Source of the DNA: Stappia sp.
GTDB taxonomy: Bacteria > Pseudomonadota > Alphaproteobacteria > Rhizobiales > Stappiaceae
NCBI GenBank assembly: GCA_002722295.1
Contig: PBLF01000030.1
Location: 124,001-188,000, forward strand
Direction of reading: 5' to 3'
DNA length: 64,000 nt
Shown here: in pieces, positions 63,749 to 64,000 of the stretch
Layout of the letters: each line of letters starts with the position of its first letter
Numbering within the stretch: position 1 is the first letter of the stretch
The notes under the pieces: generated by a model
What the model saw: only the letters and a program-made list of their open reading frames with translations
What the model was told of the DNA's origin: nothing
Database searches by the model: none
Made by a program: the position numbers and the translations under genes

Positions 63749-64000
63749 ATGACGGGCAGGCACCCACAGGCCGGGCCGGGGGCGCAGGCGCTTTCGGGGA
63801 TCGCGCGCCGTCAGCGCCGGCGTGGTCTCGCGCTGCGCGCCGGCCTCGGCGTTCTCGCCCTTGCCGGGGCCGTCGTGCTCTTTGCGCTGATCGAGGGGGA
63901 CGGTCCCCGGGGCCCTGATGCTCCGGCTCCGCCCGCGCTTCCCGCCGATCCGCTGGCGGGTGTTCCACAACCTCTCGTCGCGCGCATCACGAGCCCGGGG
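63749..64000 (+). CDS. Unrecognised membrane-anchored protein, N-terminal part only
   Basis: The frame from ATG 63749 stays open to the window end (84 codons seen). It starts with a basic cytoplasmic segment (SGIARRQRRRGLALRAG), then one transmembrane helix (LGVLALAGAVVLFALIEG), then a Pro/Ala-rich stretch facing the periplasm (PDAPAPPALPADPLAG). This layout is common to envelope proteins such as SPOR-domain or polysaccharide-deacetylase-like proteins, but nothing visible identifies it. GGGA occurs about 15 nt upstream of the ATG, so the start is tentative. Confidence 0.5.
   Translation, partial: MTGRHPQAGPGAQALSGIARRQRRRGLALRAGLGVLALAGAVVLFALIEGDGPRGPDAPAPPALPADPLAGVPQPLVARITSPG

Overview
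The window is GC-rich, densely packed bacterial chromosome with many 4-bp start/stop overlaps. Gene content points to an alphaproteobacterium, probably Hyphomicrobiales (Stappia-like; this placement is inference). Supporting features are a fused TrpE(G) with a Trp-codon leader peptide, a DUF2336 protein, an alphaproteobacterial-type CheZ with an acidic tail, a DgcN/DgcA pair, several TRAP and ABC importers, and an MlaE with an N-terminal STAS domain. No rRNA, tRNA, CRISPR array, insertion sequence or prophage was seen.

Layout. 1-6.7 kb: the end of an acyl-CoA ligase, a HTH/PBP-like regulator, two EamA transporters flanking a lone molybdenum hydroxylase large subunit, and a stand-alone Lrp-type sensor domain. 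6.9-15.4 kb: an orphan Tat-exported TRAP binding protein, a TetR regulator divergent from a two-gene RND efflux operon, and a FadL-type porin preceded by two related palindromes. 15.5-23.3 kb: an SDR lacking YxxxK, an LpxH-like phosphoesterase/glycosyltransferase pair, a threonine dehydratase-like enzyme, DUF2336, CheZ and an MFS transporter. 23.4-30.5 kb: DgcA/DgcN (D-glutamate catabolism), a complete MCE lipid transporter (MlaE-MlaF-MlaD plus lipoprotein), and DUF1203.

30.6-41.4 kb is the most coherent block. It encodes a CoA-dependent aerobic pathway for an aromatic acid, most likely 2-aminobenzoate (anthranilate): a bifunctional flavin monooxygenase/OYE reductase facing an operon of SDR, MarR regulator, crotonase, acyl-CoA dehydrogenase, aryl-CoA ligase and RidA-like protein. 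An 18-bp palindrome lies in the shared promoter region. Directly convergent is anthranilate synthase trpE(G), preceded by a trp attenuator (leader peptide with three consecutive Trp codons), so synthesis and likely breakdown of anthranilate are neighbours.

41.5-51.4 kb: LysR, an ArgE-like deacetylase and an AstE-like hydrolase opposite a Dpp-type oligopeptide ABC transporter and an N-formylglutamate amidohydrolase. Together these form a probable uptake and deacylation module for N-acylated amino acids or peptides. 51.5-55.3 kb: serA, then YceI, a ROK kinase and a DeoR regulator.

55.3-60.7 kb is the unusual accessory segment. An AT-rich promoter region separates the DeoR gene from a 1254-residue autotransporter whose passenger begins with an intact endonuclease/exonuclease/phosphatase (EEP) domain. 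Convergent to it is a KAP-family P-loop NTPase with an AT-rich 3' half, a candidate horizontally acquired (possibly defence) gene. 60.9-64 kb: a TAXI-type TRAP transporter and the start of an unrecognised membrane-anchored protein.
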